Shown here: positions 1-7,130 of the stretch, piece after piece
How the letters are laid out: each line of letters opens with the position of its first letter
Numbering within the stretch: the stretch's first letter is position 1
Origin: Chthoniobacter flavus
Lineage (GTDB): Bacteria > Verrucomicrobiota > Verrucomicrobiia > Chthoniobacterales > Chthoniobacteraceae
Assembly: GCA_945861435.1 (NCBI GenBank)
Contig: CAMAUX010000025.1
Coordinates: 1-64,000 of the forward strand
Direction: 5' to 3'
Length of the DNA stretch: 64,000 nt
Position numbers and translations under genes: made by a program
The notes under the pieces: model-generated
What the model saw: only the letters and a program-made list of their open reading frames with translations
Databases searched by the model: none
Told to the model about the DNA's origin: nothing

Positions 1-2
1 CG

Positions 3-1031
3 GCGCCGTTGTTTGCGGTGCTGGTGGATCGCGCGGCGCCGAGTGGGTATTCGACGCCCGGGGCGCTTGGATACGAGGCGCCGGAAGTGGCGGTGTATGT
101 GAACCAGACGCCTGGCGAGGGTGTGGATGCGGATTTTACGTTGGGTTACAGCGACAGTCGTGGGAGTGCGCTGACGGACGGTGCGGTGGGTTTGAATGGG
201 AAAGGAGCGGGGTATCTGGCGGGGGAGACGGGCGCGCTGAGCGGGGGCACGCAGACGTTGCGGTTTGTGGCGACGGACTCGGAGGGGAATACGACGGTCG
301 TACAGAAGACGCTCTCAATGTCAGGAGCTGCCGGTTTTGCAAAAGTGGATGGAGGGACGCTGCCGTCTACTTCGCCGTTGGGAGCCGTGGTAGTGAGCAC
401 GTTTTATATTGGGAAGTATGAGGTGCAGTGGGGTGAGTTTCAGACGGTGCGGACGTGGGCAGCGTCCAATGGGTATGACATTGGGAGTGTGGTGGGTGCG
501 GGGAGTGGGAGTAATTATCCCGTGACGGATGTGAACTGGTATCAGGCGGTGAAGTGGTGCACTGCGCGTAGTGAGAAGGAGGGGAAGACGCCAGTGTATA
601 CGGTGGGTGGGATGGTGTATCGTACTGGGGAATCGGTGCCTGTGGTCAACGCATTGGCGAACGGTTATCGGCTGCCGAGCGAGAAGGAGTGGGAATGGGC
701 AGCGCGTGGTGGGACGAAGAAACACGGGTATGTTTACAGCGGGAGCGACAATATCGACGCGGTGGCATGGTATGACGGCAACTCTGGTGGTGCGACGCAT
801 GTAGGGGGAACCAAGGCAGCGAATGAGTTGGGTACGTATGATATGAGCGGGAATGTGTGGGAGTGGTGCTTTGACGGGGGTTCTGAACTCCGCTCTTTCA
901 GGGGTGGCGGATGGGCTGCGTCCCTACCTTTGGGACAGTTTGACGTAGCATTTCACGGCGAATATCCAGCCGCACTTTCGGGCCATGCGGCAGATCTCGG
1001 TTTCCGACTCGCGCTTAACGCTGCTCCTTAA
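3..1031 (+). CDS. SUMF1/FGE-fold secreted protein, C-terminal part (5' end outside window)
   Basis: The reading frame is open to the left edge, so the N-terminus is missing. The visible part matches residues 280-627 of the full-length paralog at 7131-9014, with a central Ig-like segment and then a formylglycine-generating-enzyme (SUMF1) fold that contains YEVQWGEF, LPSEKEWEWAARGG and SGNVWEWCF. The Cys pair used by true FGE near the C-terminus is absent, so this is probably a C-type-lectin-like surface protein and not a sulfatase activator (inference). It is almost identical to the paralog up to GNVWEWCFD and then entirely different over the last 50 codons, where codon use also becomes more mixed. 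It ends in TAA 50 bp before a repeated hairpin element. Confidence 0.85.
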   Translation, partial: APLFAVLVDRAAPSGYSTPGALGYEAPEVAVYVNQTPGEGVDADFTLGYSDSRGSALTDGAVGLNGKGAGYLAGETGALSGGTQTLRFVATDSEGNTTVVQKTLSMSGAAGFAKVDGGTLPSTSPLGAVVVSTFYIGKYEVQWGEFQTVRTWAASNGYDIGSVVGAGSGSNYPVTDVNWYQAVKWCTARSEKEGKTPVYTVGGMVYRTGESVPVVNALANGYRLPSEKEWEWAARGGTKKHGYVYSGSDNIDAVAWYDGNSGGATHVGGTKAANELGTYDMSGNVWEWCFDGGSELRSFRGGGWAASLPLGQFDVAFHGEYPAALSGHAADLGFRLALNAAP

Positions 1032-1081
1032 TCGGCGTGAGCACAGTATAGCGGAGGGGGCGGTTTTTCGAGGTTTGTGCT

Positions 1082-1244
1082 GGGTCCGGGGCGGAAAAAT
1101 GCGATGGGGGCGCTTTCGTTTCTTCGCGCTTCTCGCGCCCCGCCGGGGCGCGTCGCGTGGGGGGATGCGATCCGGTGGTTCCCGCCATCCGCTTTGCGGA
1201 TGGCGTTCACCGACCGGCTAATTTTCTCTCATGCCTCCGGCATG
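1082..1244. repeat. Three-hairpin intergenic element, copy 1
   Basis: This ~160 bp non-coding unit recurs at 9131-9294, 10517-10676 and, more diverged, 56848-56985. It holds three inverted repeats in fixed order. Hairpin 1 is CGCGCCCC-GCC-GGGGCGCG (1134-1152). Hairpin 2 has a 10-bp stem with a TTT loop (1183-1205) flanked by an outer CGGTG/CACCG pair. Hairpin 3 is CATGCC-TCC-GGCATG (1230-1244). It lies between two convergent genes and runs directly into the 9-bp tandem array at 1251. It resembles REP/BIME-type elements or a structured RNA; the class is unknown. Confidence 0.8.
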
Positions 1245-1250
1245 GTGGAG

Positions 1251-1313
1251 GACGACATGGACGACATGGACGACATGGACGACATGGACGACATGGACGA
1301 CATGGACGAAATG
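1251..1313. repeat. GACGACATG tandem array A (7 units)
   Basis: Six perfect 9-bp GACGACATG units are followed by one GACGAAATG. The array starts 6 bp after hairpin 3 of the three-hairpin element. The same unit forms arrays at 2974-3063 and 10692-10763. Translation gives Met-Asp-Asp repeats, but no credible gene uses that frame. The rest of this gap (1314-1505) shows nothing I can support. Confidence 0.9.
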
Positions 1314-1505
1314 GACGTAGGTCGGGTGGCCGCAGTCCGTTGTCGGGCTTTTTGAAAAGGGGAGCCTTCTTGCGCTCCCATGCCTGGCGCGGCGCTATTG
1401 GGTGTGCGGTGGCTCCCTGCGTTTCGTTCCGGACTGCGGTGAGCAGCGGCTTTGTGTTCCCGCGCCTTCGGTGGGGCGGCGGGGCGGGGTTTTTTCCTCG
1501 CCGGA

Positions 1506-2204
1506 TTAACGGAGGGAGGCGGTGCGGAGTTGGTCCCAGAGGTTCCGCTCGCGAGGGCCCCAGTGGTCGCGCCATGCGCGTAGTGAGGAGGGCGGTTGGA
1601 GGGTGTCGCCACCGGCGAGGATGGTGTTGCAGCCGCGCGGGGGTTTGAGGGCGCGGTTTTTTTGGAAGGTGGCGCGGAAGGCGGAGCGCGCAAGGGAGAG
1701 GGGCTGACGGTGGCCTTGTCCGAGAACGAAGTTGGCGACGACAATGCCGCCCGGTGTGGTGAGTGCGCGGAGTTGGGATGCGAGGGAACGATCCATGGGG
1801 CGCGGCCGGTAGACGTCTTCGGGGCCGGAGGCGTAGATGTCGTCGATGACGACGTCGAAGGGGCCCGGGGCGCTGGGGAGCCACTGGTAGGCGTCGGCTT
1901 CGATGACGGTGAGGTGTTTTGCTGCGGAGCCGAGGTTGCGGGGTGCCTCTTGCAAGGCCCTTGGGTCGAGGTCGACGGCGGTGATGTGCAGTTCGGGGAG
2001 GAGGTGAAGGAGCTGGCGCGCGACGGTGCCGCCGCCGAGGCCGAGCATGAGGATGTTGCGCGGCGGTTGGCTTCCGAGCAGGCATGCGGCGGTGATGGCG
2101 TCCCAGCCGTAGCCTGTGAGGAGGCGTGTGGGATGCCATGTGCTCATCACGGCGCCGCGCACGTTCCAGTTGCGGCGGCGGGAGCGGGTGGGGGTGGCTT
2201 GCAT
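1506..2204 (-). CDS. Spermidine-synthase-like SAM-dependent methyltransferase
   Basis: This 232-residue class I methyltransferase-fold protein has the SAM-binding glycine loop MLGLGGGTVARQL (about residues 53-65), the acidic TAVDLDP at the end of beta-2 and the motif FDVVIDDIY, a layout typical of the spermidine synthase superfamily. It is shorter than a true spermidine synthase and its aminopropyl-acceptor residues cannot be judged by eye, so substrate and reaction are unknown. No signal peptide is visible, so it should be cytoplasmic. A second in-frame ATG at 2147 could be the real start. It is divergent from the DUF1080 gene (84 bp) and convergent with the upstream SUMF1 gene. Confidence 0.7.
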   Translation of the reverse strand: MQATPTRSRRRNWNVRGAVMSTWHPTRLLTGYGWDAITAACLLGSQPPRNILMLGLGGGTVARQLLHLLPELHITAVDLDPRALQEAPRNLGSAAKHLTVIEADAYQWLPSAPGPFDVVIDDIYASGPEDVYRPRPMDRSLASQLRALTTPGGIVVANFVLGQGHRQPLSLARSAFRATFQKNRALKPPRGCNTILAGGDTLQPPSSLRAWRDHWGPRERNLWDQLRTASLR

Positions 2205-2287
2205 GGGGGAGGTATTAACAGGGGCCGGAGTTTGCGACCAAAAGATTGCGTTGGCACGGCGGGGTGTGGCTGTGCGAGATGGAGGGG

Positions 2288-2926
2288 ATGAGAAAACTTT
2301 GTGCGTGGATTTGTGCGCTGGGGATGACGGTGGGTGCGATGGGGGCGATGGGGGCGGAGGGGTTCGTGGAGCTTTTCAACGGACGCGATCTCGGCGGCTG
2401 GCGCAATCCGTTCGCGTGGGGCAAGGCGGAGGTGGTGGATGGGGAGGTGCATCTCACCGGGGACAGGAAGTTCTTCCTCGTGACGGAGAAGGTGTACGGG
2501 GATTTTGTGTTCGAAGGCGAGGTGCTGCTGCCCTCGGGGCAGGCGAACAGCGGGTTCATGTTTCGTGCGCATGCAGAGCCGAACAAGGTCTTCGGGTATC
2601 AGGCGGAGGTGGACGGGGATGCCGGTCGGATGTGGTCCGGGGGGTTGTATGATGAGGGGCGTCGGATGTGGTTTATCTGTCCGATCAAGGGGGATGCGGC
2701 GAGTGAGGCGGCGTTTCGGGAGCGCGCGCGCGGGGCGTTCAAGCGGGAGGGATGGAACCTGTATCGGATCACGTGTCAGGGGCGCAGGCTGAAGATCGAG
2801 GTGAACGGGGTGTTGGTGACGGATGTGGAAGATGGGATGGATGCGAGCGGGGTGCTCGGGATCCAGCATCATGGCGAGAAGGGGCAGACGTATCGGTTTC
2901 GGAATCTGCGGATTCGGGAGCTGTAG
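2288..2926 (+). CDS. Secreted DUF1080 (3-keto-disaccharide hydrolase-type) protein
   Basis: After a signal peptide (MRKLCAWICALG..., cleavage near GAMGA/EGF) comes a single DUF1080 concanavalin-like domain: FVELFNGRDLGGW at the start, SGFMFRAH in the middle, and ends with GVLGIQHHGEKGQTYRFRNL. The family is abundant in Planctomycetota and Verrucomicrobiota; some members hydrolyse 3-keto-glycosides or bind sugars. Length (212 aa) is normal for a single-domain member. A purine-rich GGAGGGG lies immediately before the ATG at 2288, and a second in-frame ATG at 2279 is also possible. Export to periplasm or outside is inferred from the signal peptide. Confidence 0.85.
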   Translation: MRKLCAWICALGMTVGAMGAMGAEGFVELFNGRDLGGWRNPFAWGKAEVVDGEVHLTGDRKFFLVTEKVYGDFVFEGEVLLPSGQANSGFMFRAHAEPNKVFGYQAEVDGDAGRMWSGGLYDEGRRMWFICPIKGDAASEAAFRERARGAFKREGWNLYRITCQGRRLKIEVNGVLVTDVEDGMDASGVLGIQHHGEKGQTYRFRNLRIREL

Positions 2927-2973
2927 TTTTTTTGGGGGGGGCGGGACGGGAGGGAGGGGGCGGGCGCTCCATG

Positions 2974-3063
2974 GACGACATGGACGACATGGACGACATG
3001 GACGACATGGACGACATGGACGACATGGACGGCGTGGACGACATGGACGACATGGACGACATG
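2974..3063. repeat. GACGACATG tandem array B (10 units)
   Basis: There are nine perfect GACGACATG units with one GACGGCGTG in seventh place. The array lies between the convergent DUF1080 and hydrolase genes, just after an 8-G run. Unlike arrays A and C it has no three-hairpin element beside it. In the rest of the gap (3064-3350) I see nothing that supports a gene. Confidence 0.9.
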
Positions 3064-3350
3064 GACGGGGAGTGTGAAAGGGCGCGCGATGCTTTCACCA
3101 TGCCGTCAGCGCGGTGGTGTGGAGGCTCGGCTTTCTTGAGAGGATTCTTTCTGAGCGCGAGACGTGCTCTCTGGGCAAAGGGAACACTGGGAAGCGCGCT
3201 TCTCCGCGGACGCCGAGAACGACCTCAGAGCGACTCGTACATCGCGCTGCCCATTCCGTGAAATGCGGTGGACGCGCGCACTCAGTTCGGCGCCCTGACG
3301 CCTAGGGTTGCGCTCGGTTGGCCGGTGGCGTGGGCGGGCGCGGTGGGCGG

Positions 3351-5423
3351 TTACTGCAGGAGCCAGTTGGTGGCGGGGGTGGTGGGCTGGGGTTCTTCGC
3401 CGCGCAGCCAGAGGGGGTGCGGGGCGTTGAGGCGGATGAGGCCGGGGACGTCGAGGTACTTGGCGCCGCCAGGCAGGAACATGGGGTCGCGATAGTCGGC
3501 GACGCGACCGAATCGGAAGCCGTGGGTGTCGATGGCGGCGCGTTCGATGGCGTCGCCGCAGAGGGCGCGGGCGGCGAGGGCGATGGGGCCGGTTTGCGGG
3601 CCGAAGGCGGCGAGGCGCACGGAGGTGGGGCTGGGATGGGAGCCGACTTTTGCGTGGTGAAGGAATCGCACGATGGAGAGGACGTCGTGGGTGCGCTGGG
3701 CGAAGAGGGCGTGGTTGTAGCCGTGGGTGAAGCCGGCGAATTCGCGCGGGTTGCTGACGACGGGCGTTTGGGTGACGGGTTCGCCGCCTTGGAGCAGGAG
3801 GTCGACGCCGAGGACGGCGGTGCCGCTGGCGAGGATCTTGGCGGCTTCGGGATTGGGGAGCGCAGCGCGGCCGCGGTCATCGAGCCAGAGGACGACGCGT
3901 CCGTTCCATTGCTTGGGATAGAGCCATGTGGTGCGGAGTTCCTCGTGATGGGTGGAGTTGGTGAGGGTGCCCGTCATTTCGAGATGGGAGCCGCGGTCGT
4001 GTTTGTCGCCGAGGGTCCATTGGACGTCGCCGGCTTGTGCGTAGGAGCGGCCGAGGACGGTTTCGACGCCTTTGCGCAGCGGTCCGGTTCTGCCGGTTTG
4101 GATGTCGGATTGGAGCTGTTGCCGGGTGTCTTCTGTGAACCAGCGGAGGAGGGTGCGTTCGAATTCCGGGCCGCGCGCGGTGGGGGCGGGATGTTGTGCA
4201 TCCCAGACGGAGAGTTGCGTGCTGGAGAGGGGTTCGTAGTCGCGTTCGACGACTGGGGAGGGGAGGCCGAGGCGGAAGTGTTTGTTGAGGAAGGTGAAGA
4301 AGGCGCTGCGGGTGACGGCGTTGTAGTTGTGGGGAAAATGTTCGCCGCGCAGGAGCATGACGCGGTCTTTTGCGCCGTGGAGTGCGTAGAGGTTTTGGAG
4401 GTCGGGGAATCCTTTGGTGGACATCTCCTTGGTCCAGTCGTTGGCGGTGTTCATGCCCTGGGGTTTGGGGGCGAAGAGAGCGGCGAACTCGACGTTGCCG
4501 GTGCCGATGCGCAGGAGGGAGGCGTTCTCGCAGGTGCATCCGCCCTGCATGGCGGTGCTGACCATGACGCAGGGGAAGGAGAGTTGGATGCGGTCGTCGA
4601 TTGCGGCGAGGAGCATCGTCTGGGTGCCGCCGCCGCTTGCTCCGGTGATGGCGGTGCGCGCGGGATCGACCTCGGGAAGGCTGAGCAGGAAGTCGAGGCT
4701 GCGCACGGCGTTCCATGTCTGCAGGCCCATGATGGATTGCAGGTGCGATTCGGCTTGGGGACTGAACAGGCCCCAGTTCTCGGGGGTGTTCATTTCCGGA
4801 CGTTGTTTGGCAAAGGTGTGGACGACTTCGCGCGGGATCTGAAGGGAGTCGGAGTCGCTGAGCATGTCCCATTGCCAGACGACGCAGCCCATGCGGGCGA
4901 GTTGCACGCACAGGGACTGGAACTGGCTGCGGCCGCCGTTTTCAAAGCGTTCGCCTCCGGAGGCGATGTCGCGACGGAGCCGGTCGGGATCGTCGAGGGC
5001 GAGGCGTGCGTCTTTCCAGTGTCCGTGGGCGAAGAGGACGCCGGGGACTTTGCCGACGGGATGGAGCGGGCGGTAGAGGTTGCCGGTCACGAAGAAGCCG
5101 GGGGCGCTTTCGAAGTAGACTTTTTCGACCGCATAATTTTCGCGTTCGATGCGGCCGTGGAGGACGGCGTGGAGCGGGGTTTTGGTGGGCATGGGCCAGA
5201 GGCCCTGCGAGACGAGGATGCGTCGGCGGACCTCTTCCTTGCGTGGTTCCCAGTCGCTGAGCGAGGTGGGGGGCTGGAAGGGGAAGTAGCCGTTGAGATC
5301 TTTCGGGGGTTTGAGACGGATGTCTTCGGCCCGGAGAGTGGGCGATGCGCTGAGGAGGATGGCGGCTAGCGCCAGGGTCAGGGCGGGGACGAGGGTGGTG
5401 GACGGGCGCGACGGATTGGTCAT
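3351..5423 (-). CDS. Secreted alpha/beta hydrolase (acetylxylan-esterase/prolyl-oligopeptidase-like)
   Basis: The 690-residue protein begins MTNPSRPSTTLVPALTLALA with a signal peptide ending near LRA/EDI. The hydrolase core carries PGVLFAHGHW (oxyanion region), the nucleophile elbow GASGGGTQT and a likely catalytic His in HFPHNY. The acid residue was not assigned. PVC bacteria have many such secreted esterases acting on plant or algal polysaccharides; the substrate here is inferred. The frame stays open a further 122 codons upstream, but the signal peptide fixes the start at 5423. A second hydrolase follows on the same strand. Confident of fold and secretion, not of substrate. Confidence 0.8.
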   Translation of the reverse strand: MTNPSRPSTTLVPALTLALAAILLSASPTLRAEDIRLKPPKDLNGYFPFQPPTSLSDWEPRKEEVRRRILVSQGLWPMPTKTPLHAVLHGRIERENYAVEKVYFESAPGFFVTGNLYRPLHPVGKVPGVLFAHGHWKDARLALDDPDRLRRDIASGGERFENGGRSQFQSLCVQLARMGCVVWQWDMLSDSDSLQIPREVVHTFAKQRPEMNTPENWGLFSPQAESHLQSIMGLQTWNAVRSLDFLLSLPEVDPARTAITGASGGGTQTMLLAAIDDRIQLSFPCVMVSTAMQGGCTCENASLLRIGTGNVEFAALFAPKPQGMNTANDWTKEMSTKGFPDLQNLYALHGAKDRVMLLRGEHFPHNYNAVTRSAFFTFLNKHFRLGLPSPVVERDYEPLSSTQLSVWDAQHPAPTARGPEFERTLLRWFTEDTRQQLQSDIQTGRTGPLRKGVETVLGRSYAQAGDVQWTLGDKHDRGSHLEMTGTLTNSTHHEELRTTWLYPKQWNGRVVLWLDDRGRAALPNPEAAKILASGTAVLGVDLLLQGGEPVTQTPVVSNPREFAGFTHGYNHALFAQRTHDVLSIVRFLHHAKVGSHPSPTSVRLAAFGPQTGPIALAARALCGDAIERAAIDTHGFRFGRVADYRDPMFLPGGAKYLDVPGLIRLNAPHPLWLRGEEPQPTTPATNWLLQ

Positions 5424-5842
5424 GGCAGGGGTGGGGGGAAGGCCGAGGGGTGGGGGCGGCCGGGGTGGGGAGAAGGTGGCTGGTTGGGGATGGGGGGAGT
5501 CAATCTTTTCTATCGTCGACGAGCTTTGGGAAATACGGGGGTGCGCGGTGGAGGGGTGTTCGGTTTTTGGAAGGAGGCGGTGTTTTGGGAAGCGGATGTG
5601 ACGCTCGCTTTTGGTCTGAGGCCGCGTGGGCGCTGGCGCGGGCGCGGGAAATGCAGGGAGGGGCCGGGATTGTCGTTTCCTCGCGGTGGTGCGACTGGAA
5701 GACGAGGAGGGGGCAAAAAAATAGCGAACGTGCCACCCGAATGGATGGGCACGTCCGCCAGTTCCCCCCGGAACAATTACTGAGACCACCGGGGGGTGAG
5801 TTCGTTAGAAAAAAAGATCGGTTAATTTTTGATCTGCGGAAT
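5424..5842. other. 419-bp intergenic region
   Basis: This gap separates two same-strand hydrolase genes. It contains an inverted repeat CCCCCCGG (5764-5771) with CCGGGGGG (5789-5796), loop 17 nt, and a possible terminator at 5808-5836. I see no other gene in it. Confidence 0.5.
5808..5836 (-). terminator. Possible intrinsic terminator of the esterase gene
   Basis: Read on the minus strand, a short AGATC...GATCT stem with a 10-nt loop is followed by seven T residues, just after the stop of the gene at 5843-6751. The stem is only 5 bp, so strength is doubtful. Confidence 0.4.
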
Positions 5843-6751
5843 TCAGTGCTTCGGAAGGAGGCCGAGTCCGCTCATCCATGCCTCCACCAACACGGGCCAG
5901 CGGGTGACTTGATGCTCGGAGGGACGCAGGCCGTAGCCGTGGCCGCCCGTGGGGAAGAGGTGAAGTTCCGAAGGGACCTTGGCGTCCTTGAGCGCGAGGT
6001 AATAGGTGATGGCGGTCTCGGGACGCAGCTTGTCGTCGGCGGTCATGACGAGGAAGGAGGGCGGGGTCTGGGCGTCGATTTTGAGTTCCGGGCTGACGAC
6101 GTTGTCCTTGGCAAGGTAGGCCGGGTAGACGAGGACGGCGAAGTCCGGGCGGCAGGATTCCTGGTCCGCTTTGTCGATGGCGGGATAGGTGCGCTGGGAC
6201 CAGTTGGTGCTGAGCGCGGCGCTGAGGTGGCCGCCGGCAGAGAAGCCGAGGACGCCGATTTTTTTGGGATCAATCTGCCAGCGTGTGGCTTGGCTGCGGA
6301 CGATGCCCATGGCGCGCTGGGCGTCTTCCAACGGCGGAGCGTGGCGGGTGCCTTGCTTGGGCGCCGGGACGCGGTATTTGAGAAGGATGCCGGTGACGCC
6401 GATGGAGTTGAGCCACTGGCAGATTTCGGTGCCTTCGAGGTCGTAGGCGAGGATGTTGTAGCCGCCTCCGGGGCAGATGAGGACGGCGGCGCCGGAGTTG
6501 CGGTCGGCAGGTGCGGGGAAGACGGAGAGGGTGGGATGGGAGACGTTGCCGAGTCGGATGACGGAGTGGTCGTCGGGTTTGGAGGTGTTGCGTTCCTCGC
6601 CGGTGACGGTGTGGTTTTGTGGGGCGTTGGCGGGCCAGAGGGGGAGGGTGTCCTCGGCGTGGGAGAGGGTGGAGGCGAGGGCGAGGGCGAGTGATGCGGC
6701 GTACCGGGTGGTGGTTTGGAGGATGGTTTGGAGGAGGGGGGCGGGGTGCAT
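5843..6751 (-). CDS. Secreted alpha/beta hydrolase/esterase
   Basis: A 302-residue protein with a signal peptide (MHPAPLLQTILQ..., cleavage near SHA/EDT). Hallmarks are the oxyanion-loop motif ICPGGGY, the nucleophile elbow GFSAGGH, an acid candidate in MTADDKL, and the catalytic His in TGGHGYG. This is the COG0657-type carboxylesterase/lipase family, often found in xylan-degradation loci. The longer upstream open frame lacks coding character; the signal peptide decides the start. It lies between another secreted hydrolase and a divergent SUMF1-fold gene. Substrate unknown. Confidence 0.82.
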   Translation of the reverse strand: MHPAPLLQTILQTTTRYAASLALALASTLSHAEDTLPLWPANAPQNHTVTGEERNTSKPDDHSVIRLGNVSHPTLSVFPAPADRNSGAAVLICPGGGYNILAYDLEGTEICQWLNSIGVTGILLKYRVPAPKQGTRHAPPLEDAQRAMGIVRSQATRWQIDPKKIGVLGFSAGGHLSAALSTNWSQRTYPAIDKADQESCRPDFAVLVYPAYLAKDNVVSPELKIDAQTPPSFLVMTADDKLRPETAITYYLALKDAKVPSELHLFPTGGHGYGLRPSEHQVTRWPVLVEAWMSGLGLLPKH

Positions 6752-7130
6752 GGTTCTTAGTTCTTGGTTCTTAGGGGGATGTTTGGAGGAAAAGGGGGGC
6801 CGGGTGGATTGGGGGGGGAGGAATGGCACTGGGATAAAGGGGCTTCGTTGCGGCGTTGGGGGGACGGCGTTGGCAGGAAGACGGATGCAAGGATTGGAGC
6901 CATCGGGCTCCGATGGGGACAGACAAAATGTTGTTGGTTGGGATGTGGGGCGGGAATCGGTGGATGGCGCGTGCGGAGAGGTGGTGGACCTGCGGTGTGC
7001 AGGGAACGCCATGCAGGTGCTTTGGGATCGGATGAACAATAAGTTGCCGGGGGGGGGGGGGGTGGTGTTACACAGGCGATGTTTTCCTCCGTCGGACTGG
7101 CGGTGGGAAACGCATCACCCCGCTGGCATC
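6752..7130. other. 379-bp divergent intergenic region
   Basis: The region separates the esterase (-) from the SUMF1-fold gene (+). Next to the esterase start is a TTCTTAG/TTCTTGG repeat. A run of 14 G lies at 7049-7062, 68 bp before the SUMF1 start codon. No gene is apparent. Confidence 0.6.
7044..7072 (+). promoter_or_regulatory. Poly-G(14) tract in a possible promoter spacer
   Basis: TTGCCG (7044-7049) and TGTTAC (7067-7072) are separated by 17 bp, most of which is the 14-G run (7049-7062). The hexamers match the sigma-70 consensus only 4/6 and 3/6. If this is a promoter, slippage in the G run would change the spacer length and switch expression. The G run is plainly visible; the promoter is inference. 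Confidence 0.25.

Noticed and set aside
1251-1313. CRISPR array
   Set aside because: The units are contiguous 9-mers without spacers, and no cas gene is in the window.
3114-3305. Short frame after array B
   Set aside because: No start context or family match; the region reads as non-coding.
3318-5369. Long plus-strand open frame (683 codons) opposite the secreted hydrolase
   Set aside because: It is antisense to a well-defined hydrolase with signal peptide and catalytic motifs; its protein is Gly/Ala/Glu-rich low complexity, as expected for the shadow of a GC-rich gene.
5764-5796. Inverted repeat CCCCCCGG/CCGGGGGG as a riboswitch
   Set aside because: No conserved riboswitch core could be recognised; reported only as an inverted repeat in the intergenic region.
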